A stretch of DNA of 64,000 bases from Pectinophora gossypiella (GCF_024362695.1 NC_065426.1:2852001-2916000); one strand, 5' to 3'; numbered from the stretch's first letter, positions 9,851 to 20,300 are shown. Notes: generated by a model not told the origin, from the sequence alone. A program made the numbers and translations.

Positions 9851-10794
9851 GTTAAGTGATACTTACATAATTAAAATATTTGTAAGTGAATAAATCAAAA
9901 ATAAAAAGAAAGGTTTTGTATCATTTTAGACCGTCTTATATTTCTTAATTAGCATTTTACAACCGTAGAAAACTTCACGTATATGTACCTAACAAATTAT
10001 AATACTTATAAATTGGTATTAATTATCTTGTAATTAAATTGTAGCAGTACAATGCCGTCCCAAAATTATCCCAAAACCTGTTCTCACAAGTTTGAAACTT
10101 TACACATGAGCAAATTTATAAACAAATTACCAACAGGTAAATTGCGATTTAATTAAGAACCTTCAACAGTCTTACAAGAATTTCCTATAAATAAAACAAA
10201 ATCATTCCAGTCTACCTTTATAGCAAACAAACATATTTTCCTCAAAAAACACCGAAATAATTGTAAGTAAACAAATTAATCATAACATACTACCAAAGAT
10301 TTCCTGGTTCTAAATCAGACCCAAACCTTATAATAAGCTTAAAAGTAATCACTTATAATTAAATCTTACCTCAACAAGACTCAATCCAAAAAGCCACAGG
10401 CCACTTTAAAAAGAAAATACAAAAAAAGAAAACTTCAAATTCAAAGTTCGAATGAGAATTCCCGCGCAACGGTTTCCGAAGCGACGTCCTCTCTCCACCA
10501 CGATACGCGGTACACTGAAGCCTGTTTGAAACCCAAAGCTGCAAATGATAGGGTGTCGGGAGTTTGAACAAGAGGGTCCGTTCATAAACTACAGAGATAG
10601 CGAGTGTTATAATGCTATTCATACATAAACTCTTGCTCGTAATCGTTATTCGGTCGGCCGCACCATAAGTACTAAGGACATAATTTTGCAGTCACTACTT
10701 GCACGAAGAATCCTAATAATTAAGAAGTAAGTGGTTACAATGTAAAAGATTGTTCTTGCTTTCCTGCTGGACTATTGCTAGTAGTAGATCCTTT
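9851..10794. other. Unassigned AT-rich stretch
   Basis: No gene, repeat or RNA recognised. A GC-richer patch at 10455-10520 (CCCGCGCAACGG, CACCACGATACGCGG) stands out but has no supportable product. Confidence 0.4.
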
Positions 10795-11036
10795 ACTTCT
10801 TTTCTCATATAGGCTGTGATCAATGAGCGACCTCATCAACTCTTGAGTCAGGGTTGCTATTGAGACTCATGTAACAATAGCTCATGTAACCACTGTATGT
10901 AATGTAATGAGCCGTCCACAGCACAGATCACCTTACTTTCGGACGATCAGGTTCAGTGGGCAATGTCCTAACCAAACTAGGAATCACGAATTTATTTTTA
11001 TGATCTGTCCCCAATGGGATTCGAAATCGCCCCTAC
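10795..11036 (-). mobile_element. SINE family B, degraded
   Basis: Recognisable in reverse by the linker (CCTAGTTTGGTTAGGACATT), CTGATCGTCCGAAAGTAAG, and a tail with ACCCTGACTC and GATGAGGTC. Several deletions. Part of the B-box region remains near 11010-11036. Confidence 0.6.
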
Positions 11037-11524
11037 TTAGTATGGTGCTACGGTATTGCTGAATTTAGTTCTCACTAGGACGCTATCACCATCGCGCCAT
11101 CAATAAAATGGAGGCATAGTTTCAGGTCATTATTCCCATTTCATATCAACTGGAATTTTCTATCACAATAGTATATATATGTATGATAAATAAACGATGC
11201 ATGCGATTTGCGTCTTCTTGTTATAACTTTTAAATTATAGGCACTTTTAGTCGCTTACTTTTCGTATTTTCTTGTAGTTTTTAATCAGTGCTGTTGATAT
11301 CATGTAGCCATAATGAAATTAGGTAATAATTTTTGTCATTAATTTTATTCACATAGTACGCTTTTGTGACTTTATTAACTTTATTTGATTGTTTTTATTA
11401 TTATTTACTGTTCTCGTTCATATTATTTTATTACGGATATATTGTTATTATTTTTTTTTGTATAATTTTCGACACAATGTAAAAATTGTTCAGAAATAAA
11501 TAAACTTGAAACTTGAAACTATAA
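11037..11524. other. Nothing recognised
   Basis: AT-rich. AAATAAATAAACTTGAAACT near 11494 looks like a retroposon tail, but I cannot name its parent. Confidence 0.35.
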
Positions 11525-11652
11525 TTAGTTGAAAATAATTTAAGAAAACACAAAAATATCATGAATTTGCGACGGAAAATTCCTTTTGATATTAACTCAG
11601 AATCATGGTCTGAACCATTCCCCTCAGTATTCGTTACAATGTCACTAACGAT
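11525..11652. mobile_element. Palindromic element R, half copy
   Basis: Right arm only: GCGACGGAAAATTCC, GATATTAACTCAGAATCATG, then CAGTATTCGTTACAATGTCA. Complete palindromic copies are at 36706-37203. Confidence 0.65.
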
Positions 11653-11862
11653 ATGTATTTGTTGTTGACGCAAAATGGTGCCCTGGTGAGAGCTACTATT
11701 ATTTTTCTTCTTTTAACAATTTTATCCCTTGTTTGGATGTATCTAAAGAAAAAAATAGATTTATTAATTTATCTATGTAAATCGATACAAAACTCTTTCA
11801 TTTTTAGTTTTTGACTTAGATGTATTTATTAAATAAGTATCACGCAACATTTTAAATTAGGT
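11653..11862. other. Nothing recognised
   Basis: AT-rich, no supportable feature. Confidence 0.35.
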
Positions 11863-12025
11863 AAGTACCTATCTACGACCTAAGACCATGTGTACTGATG
11901 ACATCGTAACTAAGTAATTTAATTATTTTTATTACTATACAAAAACTGCAGTTTTCACTAACACAGTTGGCTCGACTATTAAAGACGGCGATACGGCTGA
12001 CCACCTACGTTGGTCTAACAGAAAA
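11863..12025 (+). mobile_element. SINE family E, extended form
   Basis: Runs from TACCTATCTACGACCTAAGA through AAAACTGCAGTTTTCACTAA to GACGGCGATACGGCTGACCA and ACGTTGGTCTAACAGAAA. The first half is an inverted match to 9770-9850. The tail is lost. Confidence 0.55.
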
Positions 12026-12281
12026 AAAAATGCTTCATTTCTTTAACAAAAGAATTAACAAAAAAACTAGTGTTTGATACCTCCTTTTAAGCTTGAAATA
12101 GCCTGTGTCAGGAGGTACCGCTCTTCCGTAACTATAAATAAAGCGACGTAATTTGCTTAAGTTAAAAACAGAAAACAAAAGGAAACTAAATCTACAATAA
12201 AAACAATAATATAAATCCATCTGTGCCTATCAACAAGTGTTTGTGAAAACGTGTGTGTGTGTTAAGTGTGTGTGTGTGTGT

Positions 12282-12334
<53 letters not shown>

Positions 12335-12345
12335 GTGTGTGTGCA
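12026..12345 (-). repeat. Dispersed element with embedded (GT)n, copy 2
   Basis: TTCATTTCTTTAAC, GATACCTCCT and GTGTCAGGAGGTAC match the layout of 2085-2398. An interrupted (GT)n runs from 12249 to 12345. In both copies the microsatellite lies at a similar distance from the conserved block. Confidence 0.55.
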
Positions 12346-12404
12346 TATACCTGTGTGTGAGAGCGTATTTGTTAGTGTGTGACAGAAAGGTCGATTAGGT
12401 GTGG

Positions 12405-12475
12405 ATTTAGTCACCTTGCGGTGGATGTACATCTGACTACCCCAATTGGTATATAGTCGTATTTATTTGCATAAA
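12405..12475 (+). mobile_element. SINE family E tail fragment
   Basis: CTTGCGGTGGATGTACATCT and CTACCCCAATTGGTATATAG match the 3' end of E. Confidence 0.6.
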
Positions 12476-12954
12476 AACATGGAAACATAAAGATCTGACA
12501 ATTATTTCTGAACCTCACATTTTGCCGCAATTTGGCATGCAAAAATTTCCTACAATAATACTTATGCTATGTCGTCGTGGCAATGACGTCATAACTCGTC
12601 TGAAACAGGCCAATGATGATGATAATGATGTCGTACAATAAAAAAATATGGTCGAATTGAGAACCTCCTCCTTTTTTGAAGTCGGTAAAAATCACCCGCT
12701 CCGCTCATCACAACCCCAAAATGGCCACGTGACCGCGTTTTCGCGCGATCGTTCATCGAGTTATAAATTTTGGAGACGATTCCATTCAATTTGCTCACAG
12801 GCGGGGCGCTAGTAAAAGACGGCAAAAGATTCACTCTTTGTGGCATATGAGATATGAAGGAATCAGTCTAAGTCGGAAGTTACGAACGGGCTTAAGCCTC
12901 TCAGTAGTGTTAGACGGATCAAATTTGATCGACTAGGAATACACTGAAGCTTGG
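12476..12954. other. Unassigned; one possible dispersed-repeat block
   Basis: GAGAACCTCCTCCTTTTTTG at about 12659 resembles a block I recall as common in moth DNA; this is not checkable here. Nothing else recognised. Confidence 0.35.
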
Positions 12955-13035
12955 TGTGGTAAGAGCGTCGGTCGGGAGGTTCCAGATTCGAGTTCCGACG
13001 GACATATCACAAAAATCACTTTGTGATCCCCAGTT
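12955..13035 (+). mobile_element. tRNA-like SINE head
   Basis: GTGTGGTAAGAGCGTCGGTC resembles an A box and AGATTCGAGTTCC a B box. A family B-like linker (AAAATCACTTTGTGATCCCC) follows. Core and tail are absent. I do not call a functional tRNA: there is no plausible paired acceptor stem. Confidence 0.5.
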
Positions 13036-13084
13036 AGGATATTTATTTACTTCATTCAGGCAACTAAGGTCATACAATGGCCCC

Positions 13085-13449
13085 GATTCCTGCAGACACC
13101 GCCTAATTTTATTTTAAGTTATACCCGTCATTTTCATATCCGTCGAAAAGGAAAGGGACGGATGATTCACAGCTCTTAATTTTAGGAAGAATGAGTAAAT
13201 GAATGAATAACCCGGGCGAATCAAAGAGGTACGTCGCTGGTATGCAATCAGTTTGACGTGCTGTCTACTTAACTGTGTCGGGTTATTGACGGATGTAAAA
13301 TTTTTAGACGATTGGTTTAGATTTGTGCTTAAAATTGACGTGTGTTCCATAAATTTTATGCTTGTCGATTACCCGTCCCTTTCCTTTTCGGCGGATAAGA
13401 AAATGACAGATATAACTTAAAATAAAATTAGATGGTATTTACAGGAATT
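13085..13449. mobile_element. Inverted-repeat element Q, copy 1
   Basis: The terminal inverted repeat reads GATTCCTGCAGACACC, then TAATTTTATTTTAAGTTATA, then GTCATTTTC; its inverse ends near 13449. The innermost matching words are AAAAGGAAAGGGACGG and CCGTCCCTTTCCTTTT. The middle is non-coding. Related copies: 30382-30645 and half copy 27870-27998. A MITE-like element by structure. Confidence 0.65.
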
Positions 13450-13499
13450 AGCACCATTATATACCTTAACCTAATAATATACACAATATTATAATTATA

Positions 13500-13700
13500 A
13501 TTATTGCGCAGTGTCACGTGTTCGAATCCTAATTCATTGAATTCGACTATGAAGTCGACTTTCAATTAATATTTGGTTCAATGATATCACGTGGTTTCGA
13601 GGCTTTAAGCCCGGTTAATGGCAGTAGACTCGCCCCCTATTACGAAGGATTGAAACATAGCTGGCGGGGAGTGGGTCTATTTTATACACTATAAAGCCAA
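13500..13700 (+). mobile_element. Retroposon tail G
   Basis: A B-box-like GTGTTCGAATCC at 13518 precedes GCTTTAAGCCCGGTTAATGG, GACTCGCCCCCTATTACG and AACATAGCTGGCGGGGAGTG. The final CACCTCTGCCTACCCC block seen at 20155-20300 is missing. Confidence 0.55.
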
Positions 13701-13708
13701 TCGGGTCG

Positions 13709-13857
13709 TGTACGGTCACGAGCATTAATATGTATATACTTTGGTACCATGTCACATTAACTTTTTTGACAAATTGAACTGTAAGTCTCACTAAATGTCA
13801 AATATGTTAGTGCGACAGAATCCTATAGTGGGTACATTATATTGCTCATGACTGTAC
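13709..13857. mobile_element. Inverted-repeat element K, copy 2
   Basis: GTACGGTCACGAGCATTAA at one end and TTGCTCATGACTGTAC at the other. The interior closely matches 7329-7471. Confidence 0.6.
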
Positions 13858-13949
13858 TAGGTTCAAGATAAATTATGAAGTTTTGATTTAGCACTAAGTA
13901 AATAAATACAGATTTAAAACTAACGAAAACCATTTTCCCAATTTTTCCA

Positions 13950-14195
13950 ATTTTTAACCTGGAACCAGATAGAGGGCAGCAGTAACTGTCTGTACTAATC
14001 AGAGGCGGAGGACAGGAGTCCTAGTATGGCTTTGTAATATACTACTCTGGGCGCCATCCCACTTGCGTCAGAGTACTGCGGGGCGGAAGGCAAGAGGGAA
14101 ACCACTGCCCTATTTTTCCCTAAAAAAGTAGCATGGAAAATGTTGCACCGACAAGAGCGTGGCTCTTAAATTGATGATGATGATGAATTGTTAAC
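13950..14195 (+). mobile_element. SINE family D
   Basis: Body GGACAGGAGTCCTAGTATGG, GAGTACTGCGGGGCGGAAGG, CTATTTTTCCCTAAAAAAG. The tail ATGTTGCACCGACAAGAGCG then GGCTCTTAA encodes MLHRQERGS-stop, the same residues as the end of LINE L3 (38395-38612), followed by (GATGAT)n. Related: 17150, 20340, 30655. Confidence 0.7.
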
Positions 14196-14224
14196 AAGCA
14201 AAACGTAATAATAAGTCCGACATT

Positions 14225-14340
14225 TTAACACGTTTTTCTATGACGTCACAGTGTGCTTTTTCAAACAAATCCCATAGTAATTTCGCGTTTTGACGTTAGT
14301 AAAAAGTAATTGATTTGACTAGTTGGAAACTAGCCTATTT
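14225..14340. repeat. Dispersed repeat M, copy 1
   Basis: CTATGACGTCACAGTGTGCT to ATTTGACTAGTTGGAAACT occurs inverted at 37746-37862. No coding content; class unknown. Confidence 0.6.
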
Positions 14341-14407
14341 CTGATGCTATGTTTATATTGTGGATTTGCACTACTTGGCCGGACAAATGGGAAGCGCTCA
14401 CATCCGG

Positions 14408-14705
14408 TACTTCACATCACCATCACCAGCCCATTAACGTCCCCACTGCTGGGGCACGGGCCTTCCCTATGGATGGATAGGGAGATCGGGCCTTAAACCA
14501 CCACGCGGGCCCACTGCGGATTGGTGGTTATTAACAACTGCTAATGCAGCCGGGACCAACGGCTTTACGTGCCTTCCGAAGCACGGAGGAGCTCGAAATG
14601 AAAACTTTTTTTTGTGGTCACCAATCCTATGACCGACCTTTGCGAAAGTTGCTTAACTTCAGCAATCGCAGACCGAGCGCGTTTACCGCTGCGCCACCGA
14701 GCTCC
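14408..14705 (-). mobile_element. SINE family C
   Basis: A full-length minus-strand copy: tRNA-like and 5S-like head at the right (GGTCATAGGATTGGTGACCA, GAAGTTAAGCAAC), core, and a CAGCAGTGGGGACG tail ending in (GATG)n at 14408. It abuts the LINE at 14706. A frame of about 150 codons that starts inside this SINE is only its shadow in the first 30 residues. Confidence 0.8.
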
Positions 14706-15328
14706 TCAAGCAAGTAAAATATCAAACAAACCCTATTTCATTAAATACAACATATTAACATTAACGTCTATATATATACTAGAGTGCTGTAAATTTATAA
14801 AAAAGAATATGCACCTCTACACCCAAATCACAGCTGTTAAAAGAAATAACCGATATTTGCACAAATTAAAACTCCCATTTACAACAATGGAGTTATACAG
14901 ATCCGGTCCTCACTCTATGGCTATTCAAATCTACAATAGCATCCCTAACTATATTAAAAAGGAAGAGAAGTTCTCCTGTTTCGAAAAAATACTAAAAAAG
15001 TATTTGTTAAATAAAGCCTTTTATAAGATAGAAGAGCTATTTAATGATTGTAATAAGTTAAATAAATAATATAATATTATTGTATAAAGCTTAGTTACTG
15101 ATAATTACTTAAAAATAATAATAGTATAAGTAGGTAGTATATATTATATAATTTCTAAATTCTAAAGTTATTAATGTAAAAAATAGTTTATATTTTGTTA
15201 GTTTTAAGTTATTCTTGGAATACTTTTGCGGTGCCCTTACAGGGTGTCACATGCTTGTACATTATTTACTTTAAGAACTGTGAACCACCATGTGACATGC
15301 AACAAATAAATAAATAAATAAATAAATC
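14706..15328 (+). pseudogene. LINE L7 (Jockey/CR1-like) C-terminus and 3' UTR
   Basis: About 120 codons, open to a stop at 15067-15069. They contain YILECCKFIKKN, ELYRSGPHSMAIQIYNSIPN and a KKYLLNKAFY end. I recognise these as the C-terminal region of a Jockey/CR1-type LINE reverse-transcriptase protein, downstream of the catalytic palm, which is absent. The 3' UTR carries a CAACAAATAAATAAATAAAT tail at about 15299. The 5' truncation is typical of LINE insertion. Similar C-termini are at 21655, 33975 and 48760 in reverse. Confidence 0.7.
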
Positions 15329-15691
15329 AACAAAAGATATGTCAGTAAAATGCCACGAAAGTTTGATTTGTAATTCTTAGAATCATTAGGGAGTTTCCGC
15401 AACTTAAATCGACTTCTCTTGTACTTTATACCAACTTGTTTTACCTCCGATAAACTTTGTGAAACAACGTAATGATCCTTATTTTGATTATCTTTAAGGA
15501 TATTTTGAAGTGAATTCAACTGTAAATGTAAGTTAGTGAGAATAATGTAAGGTATTGTTTTCGTTCTTTCATTTTTGGTAACTTCTCTGTGGTTGGAATG
15601 CGTACAAGTAAATGTGTAGCCAGATTTAAGTATATATTTCTTATGAATATAGTGTTACTAAAGTGAGTTTCGAGATTGGAAGGAAAGTCAC
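15329..15691. other. Nothing recognised
   Basis: AT-rich; no frame or repeat match I can support. Confidence 0.35.
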
Positions 15692-16163
15692 TGAGTCCAA
15701 GAAACGAATTTATTATCTATACACACGGTACAGCTTCCGCACAGGGTTTCGCGGTATAACTCCGTCACCGTCACTTTACTTTATTTCGCGACACTAGCAT
15801 TGCACTAACACTGCTCTTAAAACACTGCACTTCACACTGCACTTAACACTTCTTAAACACTGTCCTTCACTTCCACTTTTTTCTTTACTTTCACTTTTTC
15901 ACTTCTTCTTCTTGCTCCGATCGCTTTGGAAACTGAACTGGCTCTCCTTGATCTTCCCTCTCCTTATATACCTTATGGTCTCGTACAAGAATTGTCGACT
16001 CTTTTCTCGAATAATCTCGGGTGGAATGTTCTAGTAAATAAAAATAAGGACACTGCTATGAGTCAGAAAAGGATGCCGCTAAAAGGAAGAAATCATGGTG
16101 ACATTCCAGAATTCTCAGGTTGCTCAGTCTATTTATGTGATGTGATATTGTCAACCCGTCACA
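15692..16163 (-). mobile_element. Solo LTR, probable
   Basis: Read on the minus strand the segment starts TGTGACGGGTTGAC and ends TTGGACTCA, a TG...CA layout. It has TATATAAGG at about 15962-15970 and, about 30 bp downstream, TCAGT at 15932-15936, the arthropod Pol II initiator. AATAAA lies near the end. This is the U3-R-U5 order of an LTR. No partner LTR or convincing target duplication was found, so the family is unassigned. The plus-strand frame of 86 codons inside it is probably meaningless. Confidence 0.5.
15932..15970 (-). promoter_or_regulatory. Pol II core promoter in the solo LTR
   Basis: TATATAAGG followed by TCAGT at typical TATA-to-initiator spacing on the minus strand. Whether it is used is unknown. 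Confidence 0.4.
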
Positions 16164-16179
16164 ATATTATAGAGGTTGG

Positions 16180-16275
16180 CAGGTAGAAGCTGCTGTATAG
16201 CGATAAGGCCGCCTAGTGTGCTTATGTTATCCGTTTGTAAATGTGCAATAAATAATAATTATTATTGTTTGATCT
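16180..16275 (+). mobile_element. LINE 3' UTR fragment
   Basis: GCGATAAGGCCGCCTAGTGT and GTGCAATAAATAATAATTAT match the 3' UTR at 52000-52137 and carry a polyadenylation-like signal. Confidence 0.55.
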
Positions 16276-16724
16276 AAGGTAGTCTCAACTCGCTTAATAT
16301 ATCGTCGCCTGGATGCATAGAATAAGGAATAATAAATACTACTTTAGTGAAAACCTCATAAGAGCGATTTGTGATTTAGTTTTGTTGCGTACGTATTTGT
16401 CATATTAATAGAACTGCAAGTTGTGTATCAGTTCTAGGTATTACGTAGATGTTGATTAAAAGTCCCCGCGCAACCTAACATGATAGAATTAATCATTGCT
16501 ACGGCGTAGCTATTTGCTACGAGTTTCGTAGAAATTGACTCGCGTTTTGTTTTACTTAGAATTTTTGCTTTTTAGAAACCGCATGCGAATCTTTTCAGTG
16601 GTTTTTAGATATATGTGCTCTCATTGGGAATATGGACATTTACGAAATAAGTACATACAAATACCAAATTATTATGTTATTGAGCACACGGGTATAATAA
16701 ACACAATAATCAGCCTTATAGCAT
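16276..16724. other. Nothing recognised
   Basis: AT-rich, no supportable gene. Confidence 0.35.
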
Positions 16725-16960
16725 AGAATAAGGAATAATACCACGTATAGAAAGGCAACGCTCCGCCCCCCACCAGCGTGTGAGCTAGGTTTACCTCACC
16801 CCCCCCCCCCCTAGAACACAGTTTAGACGTGAATCGTATGGCGTCAGACGTCACACACACAGATGTGCGTGTACGATAACGTCAATGTGTGGTGTCTGTG
16901 TAAAACGAGGTTGTTTGTCTGAAGTTTCCAGGGTGTGCTTATAGTCAAAAAGCTTTCAGG
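16725..16960. repeat. Dispersed repeat W, long copy
   Basis: AGAATAAGGAATAATACCAC, CCCCCACCAGCGTG, a C-run at 16799-16811, then GTCAGACGTCACACACACAG. Closest copy 51450-51645; fragments at 778, 20705 and 23418. The C-run may be error-prone in sequencing. Confidence 0.6.
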
Positions 16961-16994
16961 CAACTTTTAGTTTAACAATAATCATGAAGTCCAA

Positions 16995-17050
16995 TATAGC
17001 ATCACGCTTATATCCCCAAAGGGATAGGCAGAGGTGTGTAGTGTAATCCA
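16995..17050 (-). mobile_element. Retroposon tail G fragment
   Basis: In reverse it reads CACCTCTGCCTATCCCTTTG, then GGATATAAGCGTGATG, the 3' end of tail G. Confidence 0.55.
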
Positions 17051-17149
17051 CTTCTTGCCAGTTAATAATATGCTCTGAAGAAAGACTTTTTTATTTCCTA
17101 ACCACTTCACTACTAACTACTTATTATTTATACTACTCATCACTACTTT

Positions 17150-17290
17150 AAGAGCCACGCTTTAGTCGGTGTAGCATTCTCCACGCTACAGGGAAAGATA
17201 GGGCAGTGGTTTCCCTCTTGCCTTCTGCCCCGCAATTCTCTGTCTGACGCGAGTGGGATAGCGCCCGGAGTAGTCTATTTAAAACCGTAA
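17150..17290 (-). mobile_element. SINE family D fragment
   Basis: In reverse: AGACTACTCCGGGCGCTATC, GGGGCAGAAGGCAAGAGGGA, ATGCTACACCGACTAAAGCG. Confidence 0.65.
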
Positions 17291-17744
17291 AAAAATGTTT
17301 GTTTTAAATAAATAAATAAAATTTATAGGTAATTGTTACTACCATCATTTCCCACTTTCATGAACCAAGTAAATAAGTGCTCTTTATTAACAGGCAAAAG
17401 ACTTACTTTCGACATTGATAAATTGTGCGTACGTATCGCACCGCAATTTGTTAAAGTCAACTTTATTGACCTCGGCATAAAAGATTTTAGGGGACACTAA
17501 TCTACTTTTTTGATTTATGAACGACCAAAATTATATATTTATGTTATGTTCACTGTATTGTATTGGGAGAAAAACAACAACTCAGCGTTCAAGTGCATAT
17601 CAAATTAAAACAAATAAAAATATTTCCATTTCATAAAAATAAAAATAATCCAAACCTTGGATTTGTTCTATGTTTCTAAATTTGAATTCCAATTATACTT
17701 CTTATTAGAGTTAGTAACTTGTAAACTTTACCACACCACCCACA
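17291..17744. other. Nothing recognised
   Basis: AT-rich, no supportable feature. Confidence 0.35.
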
Positions 17745-18050
17745 CCCACATTCACGAGACATGCATTTTCGGAGGTATGTGACCTAACCTGTATTGGGCT
17801 GGTTTTCCTTTGCAGGTTGGAAGGTCTGACAGACAGTCGCTTCTGTAACAAACCGGACCTGTCAAATCTTCAGGTTAGATAAGCGGACATTGTCTTCTTA
17901 GTACGTAGTCGTTACATGAGTCATGTCAGGGGCCTTTGGCGGCTCAATAGTAACCCTGACACCAGGGTTGATGAGGTTGGTAATCCACCTCACAACCCAC
18001 ACGAGAGAGGAGAAGCGGACCTTGTGAAAACGGGATAATGCTAGGGAGAA
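17745..18050 (+). mobile_element. SINE/retroposon F, interrupted by a SINE B
   Basis: GGAGGTATGTGACCTAACCT, GGCAGGTCC-type and GACCTGTCAAATCTTCAGGT blocks, then AAGCGGAC. After the nested B fragment it resumes with CTTGTGAAAACGGGATAATG. Other copies are at 41829, 49725 and 62885. Confidence 0.65.
17889..18012 (+). mobile_element. SINE family B, 5'-truncated, nested in F
   Basis: The tail half of B (GGGGCCTTTGGCGGCTCAAT to CACAACCCACACGAGAG) sits inside F. Direct repeats AAGCGGAC at 17881-17888 and 18013-18020 mark the target duplication, so B inserted after F. Confidence 0.75.
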
Positions 18051-18104
18051 GATGATAATTAGAGTTAGTAACTTGTAAACTTTAGTTCCTTTTATTTCTA
18101 CTAG

Positions 18105-18345
18105 AATATAATAGAAATTGTTTATTGTAAGAGAACGCCATATACAAAAACAAGACAATAACATCTTTTATTTTTTTACAAAACTATTATAAAAAAGCAA
18201 AACTGATGTTCGTCGAAATGATCATAATGTAGTGGTGGACGTAATGAGATGAAAGGGCCTCACTCAACACAAGTCGCGACGTGAACCACGACGCTGGTGT
18301 TATTGTGGACCCTGCTACAGTCAGTGTGTGCATCCATACTTGGCA
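18105..18345. repeat. Dispersed repeat Y, copy 1
   Basis: AACAAGACAATAACATC, GTTCGTCGAAATGATCATAA, CCTCACTCAACACAAGTCGC, GTGGACCCTG. Matches 52606-52815 and part of 31625-31740. Class unknown. Confidence 0.6.
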
Positions 18346-18371
18346 GTTTTCTTAAGTGTATTATATATTTT

Positions 18372-18466
18372 TACATTGTTTTAAGTTTACGCGGTTATTA
18401 TCATAATTAAAGCACATAGTAACGGGTTCCTAACGCGGTAGGAACCCCTTATTATGTGCTTTAATT
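18372..18466 (+). mobile_element. Hairpin element P, copy 3, shortest complete
   Basis: 95 bp with the same ends (ACATTGTTTTAAG start, GCTTTAATT end), but most of the arms and all of the loop are gone: CGGGTTCCTAACGCGGTAGG marks the junction. A perfect 12-bp direct repeat ATTATATATTTT lies at 18360-18371 and 18467-18478. The deletion is centred on the hairpin axis. Confidence 0.75.
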
Positions 18467-18689
18467 ATTATATATTTTGTTTGTATGTAATAAATAAATA
18501 TACACACTTCATTGTAAAGTACTTAATTTTAACATACTAACATAACACACAATGAAGGACTTTGCGGGCTACGTTTCTCAAATAATACGGATGACGCTAT
18601 ATTATGCTGTTAAAGCTTCTAGTTTCATGGATAACCGCATGCATCTTTTATCTTTGTTTTTGGGTATAATGTTAACCCTTTTTATTACA

Positions 18690-18830
18690 CCCAGGCGCAA
18701 TAACATCTTCCACCCATTATTATTCTGATCAAAATAAAGAAAAGCAATAATTGGTAGCACATAATTTTATACATAATGTGATCCGAATATCAAGCAAAAA
18801 AATATTATATTATATATTTTTATTTATACT
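18690..18830. repeat. Dispersed repeat N
   Basis: CTTCCACCCATTATTATTCT, AAAATAAAGAAAAGCAATAA, ATTTTATACATAATGTGATC. Related to 21905-22030, 22327-22440, part of 35345-35560 and, inverted, 37610-37745. Confidence 0.55.
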
Positions 18831-18831
18831 T

Positions 18832-19006
18832 GATGATTCTGAGTTGATATCAAGTAGAATTTTCCGTCGGAAAATTCATTAAAATTTTAATATTTTTCAA
18901 AACTATTTTCAGTTCATACTTTTCAACGGAAAAATCGACTTGATACTAAGTCAGAATCATGATCTGAATTGTAAGTTTTCGTTAAGATGTAACTAACATC
19001 CTGTAT
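18832..19006. mobile_element. Palindromic element R, central part
   Basis: GATTCTGAGTTGATATCAAG is mirrored by CTTGATACTAAGTCAGAATC around an AT-rich centre. Right end GATGTAACTAACATCCTGTA. Confidence 0.65.
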
Positions 19007-19451
19007 AAGCATTAATTACTACAATATTAAAAACTCATTCATAATTACACATTCAAAAAGCAATTACTTATTTCATACATATTATCTAGCCCCGATATCT
19101 GTCCGTCCGTCAATAAATATAAGTATTACGTACGAGTATATTACGAGAATATTACGCTGGCAAATCAAACAACAATTCACTACCTGTTCATCTTATCATA
19201 TCTCTGGCTTTCCAATCGGGTGCATGCATGCAATGATGGACGTGCTAACAGGCTACAGAGTACGGAATATAATCCCGCTAGGCCGTTGGTAGAGGCTTCT
19301 AAAAAAATGTATCATGCAATCAACTGATTGTCATAAAACCGATTAAAGATTGTCCAACATCATGAACTATTTATACAAGCTGGTAAACTGTCGCCATAAT
19401 ATTTAGTGTATTTTAGAACTCCACTTGGTGACAAGTTTGACTGTTTATTAT
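19007..19451. other. Nothing recognised
   Basis: AT-rich, no gene or repeat match seen. Confidence 0.35.
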
Positions 19452-19550
19452 GAGGTCGGCCTCCTGGTCTAATGGTTAGAACTTTGGTTTCTCGATCTGT
19501 AGGTTCGATTCCCGTTGCGGACATAACTCAGAAATGACTAATCCATGTCA
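19452..19550 (+). mobile_element. tRNA-like SINE head
   Basis: GGCCTCCTGGTCTAATGGTT (A box region) and GTAGGTTCGATTCCCG (B box) with the family A/B head spacing. No core or tail follows. The poor acceptor-stem pairing argues against a working tRNA. Confidence 0.6.
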
Positions 19551-19737
19551 GAATTAGTATCTTTTGGATTACTCTCATATGGATATGTTTTTTCCTTTTT
19601 TTTATTATTTAACGCTTATGGCATTAACTACAAATGAGGAGCACTGAGGACTGTCACCCGGCGAAAAACTTTTTTTATCAAACTGCTACGTCCATATTTG
19701 AAACCTGATAAATTATACAAAACAAACCCGTGGCTAA
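19551..19737. other. Nothing recognised
   Basis: AT-rich. A trace of the H repeat (ATGGCATTAACTACAAATGA) lies near 19618. Confidence 0.35.
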
Positions 19738-20020
19738 TTTTAAATTGTATTGACACGTTCACGTGCAATGTTATTTCTTGATAAACACATTCAATTCAAT
19801 TCAAAACAATTTATTTCGAAACAATTTATTTTTCTTTTATTTATTTTACATTGGAATGTAGATAGACACACTATGGCAAGAAAAATTGTGCCCCACATAT
19901 GTGCCATGCACGTATGAGATTCAAATTTATTGCCTGATATGTGGTTCATGCACAGTAAACATGTTAATACGAATTGTTTTATAGTTTTCTTTTCTAAAGC
20001 GGCCAAGCGAAATTGATTGC
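19738..20020 (-). repeat. Dispersed repeat V, copy 1
   Basis: Inverse of 23495-23660: ACACACTATGGCAAGAAAAA, GTGCCATGCACGTATGAGAT, TATTGCCTGATATGTGGTTC. The 87-codon reverse frame spanning it is not a recognised protein. Confidence 0.55.
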
Positions 20021-20154
20021 GTGCTCTATGTAACACACCTATACTACAACACAAGTGTGACCTACTTCAATATATTGGCTATAATTGACAAACAGACACA
20101 CGCTACGTATTATATTATGTAATTTATGTGAATCTATTATTATATTGCAAATAG

Positions 20155-20300
20155 GGGTTGAATTTCAAGTCAATATTGATTAGAATATTGAGATAAGGAT
20201 TAGCTGCTATTACATGGGACTTTAACATAGCTGGCGAAGAGTGGGTTTATATATTATACACCTCTGCCTACCCCTTTGGGGATCCAGTCGTGGTGATGTT
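20155..20300 (+). mobile_element. Retroposon tail G
   Basis: TTAACATAGCTGGCGAAGAG, then TATACACCTCTGCCTACCCC and GGGGATCCAGTCGTGGTGAT. This is the uninterrupted arrangement with which the nested copies at 32705 and 35940 can be compared. Confidence 0.6.

Noticed and set aside
14614..14705. N-terminal 30 residues of a 151-codon frame
   Set aside because: They are a reverse SINE C; only the part from 14706 is LINE-derived.
15926..16186. 86-codon plus-strand frame
   Set aside because: It lies antisense inside a probable solo LTR and has no recognisable protein features.
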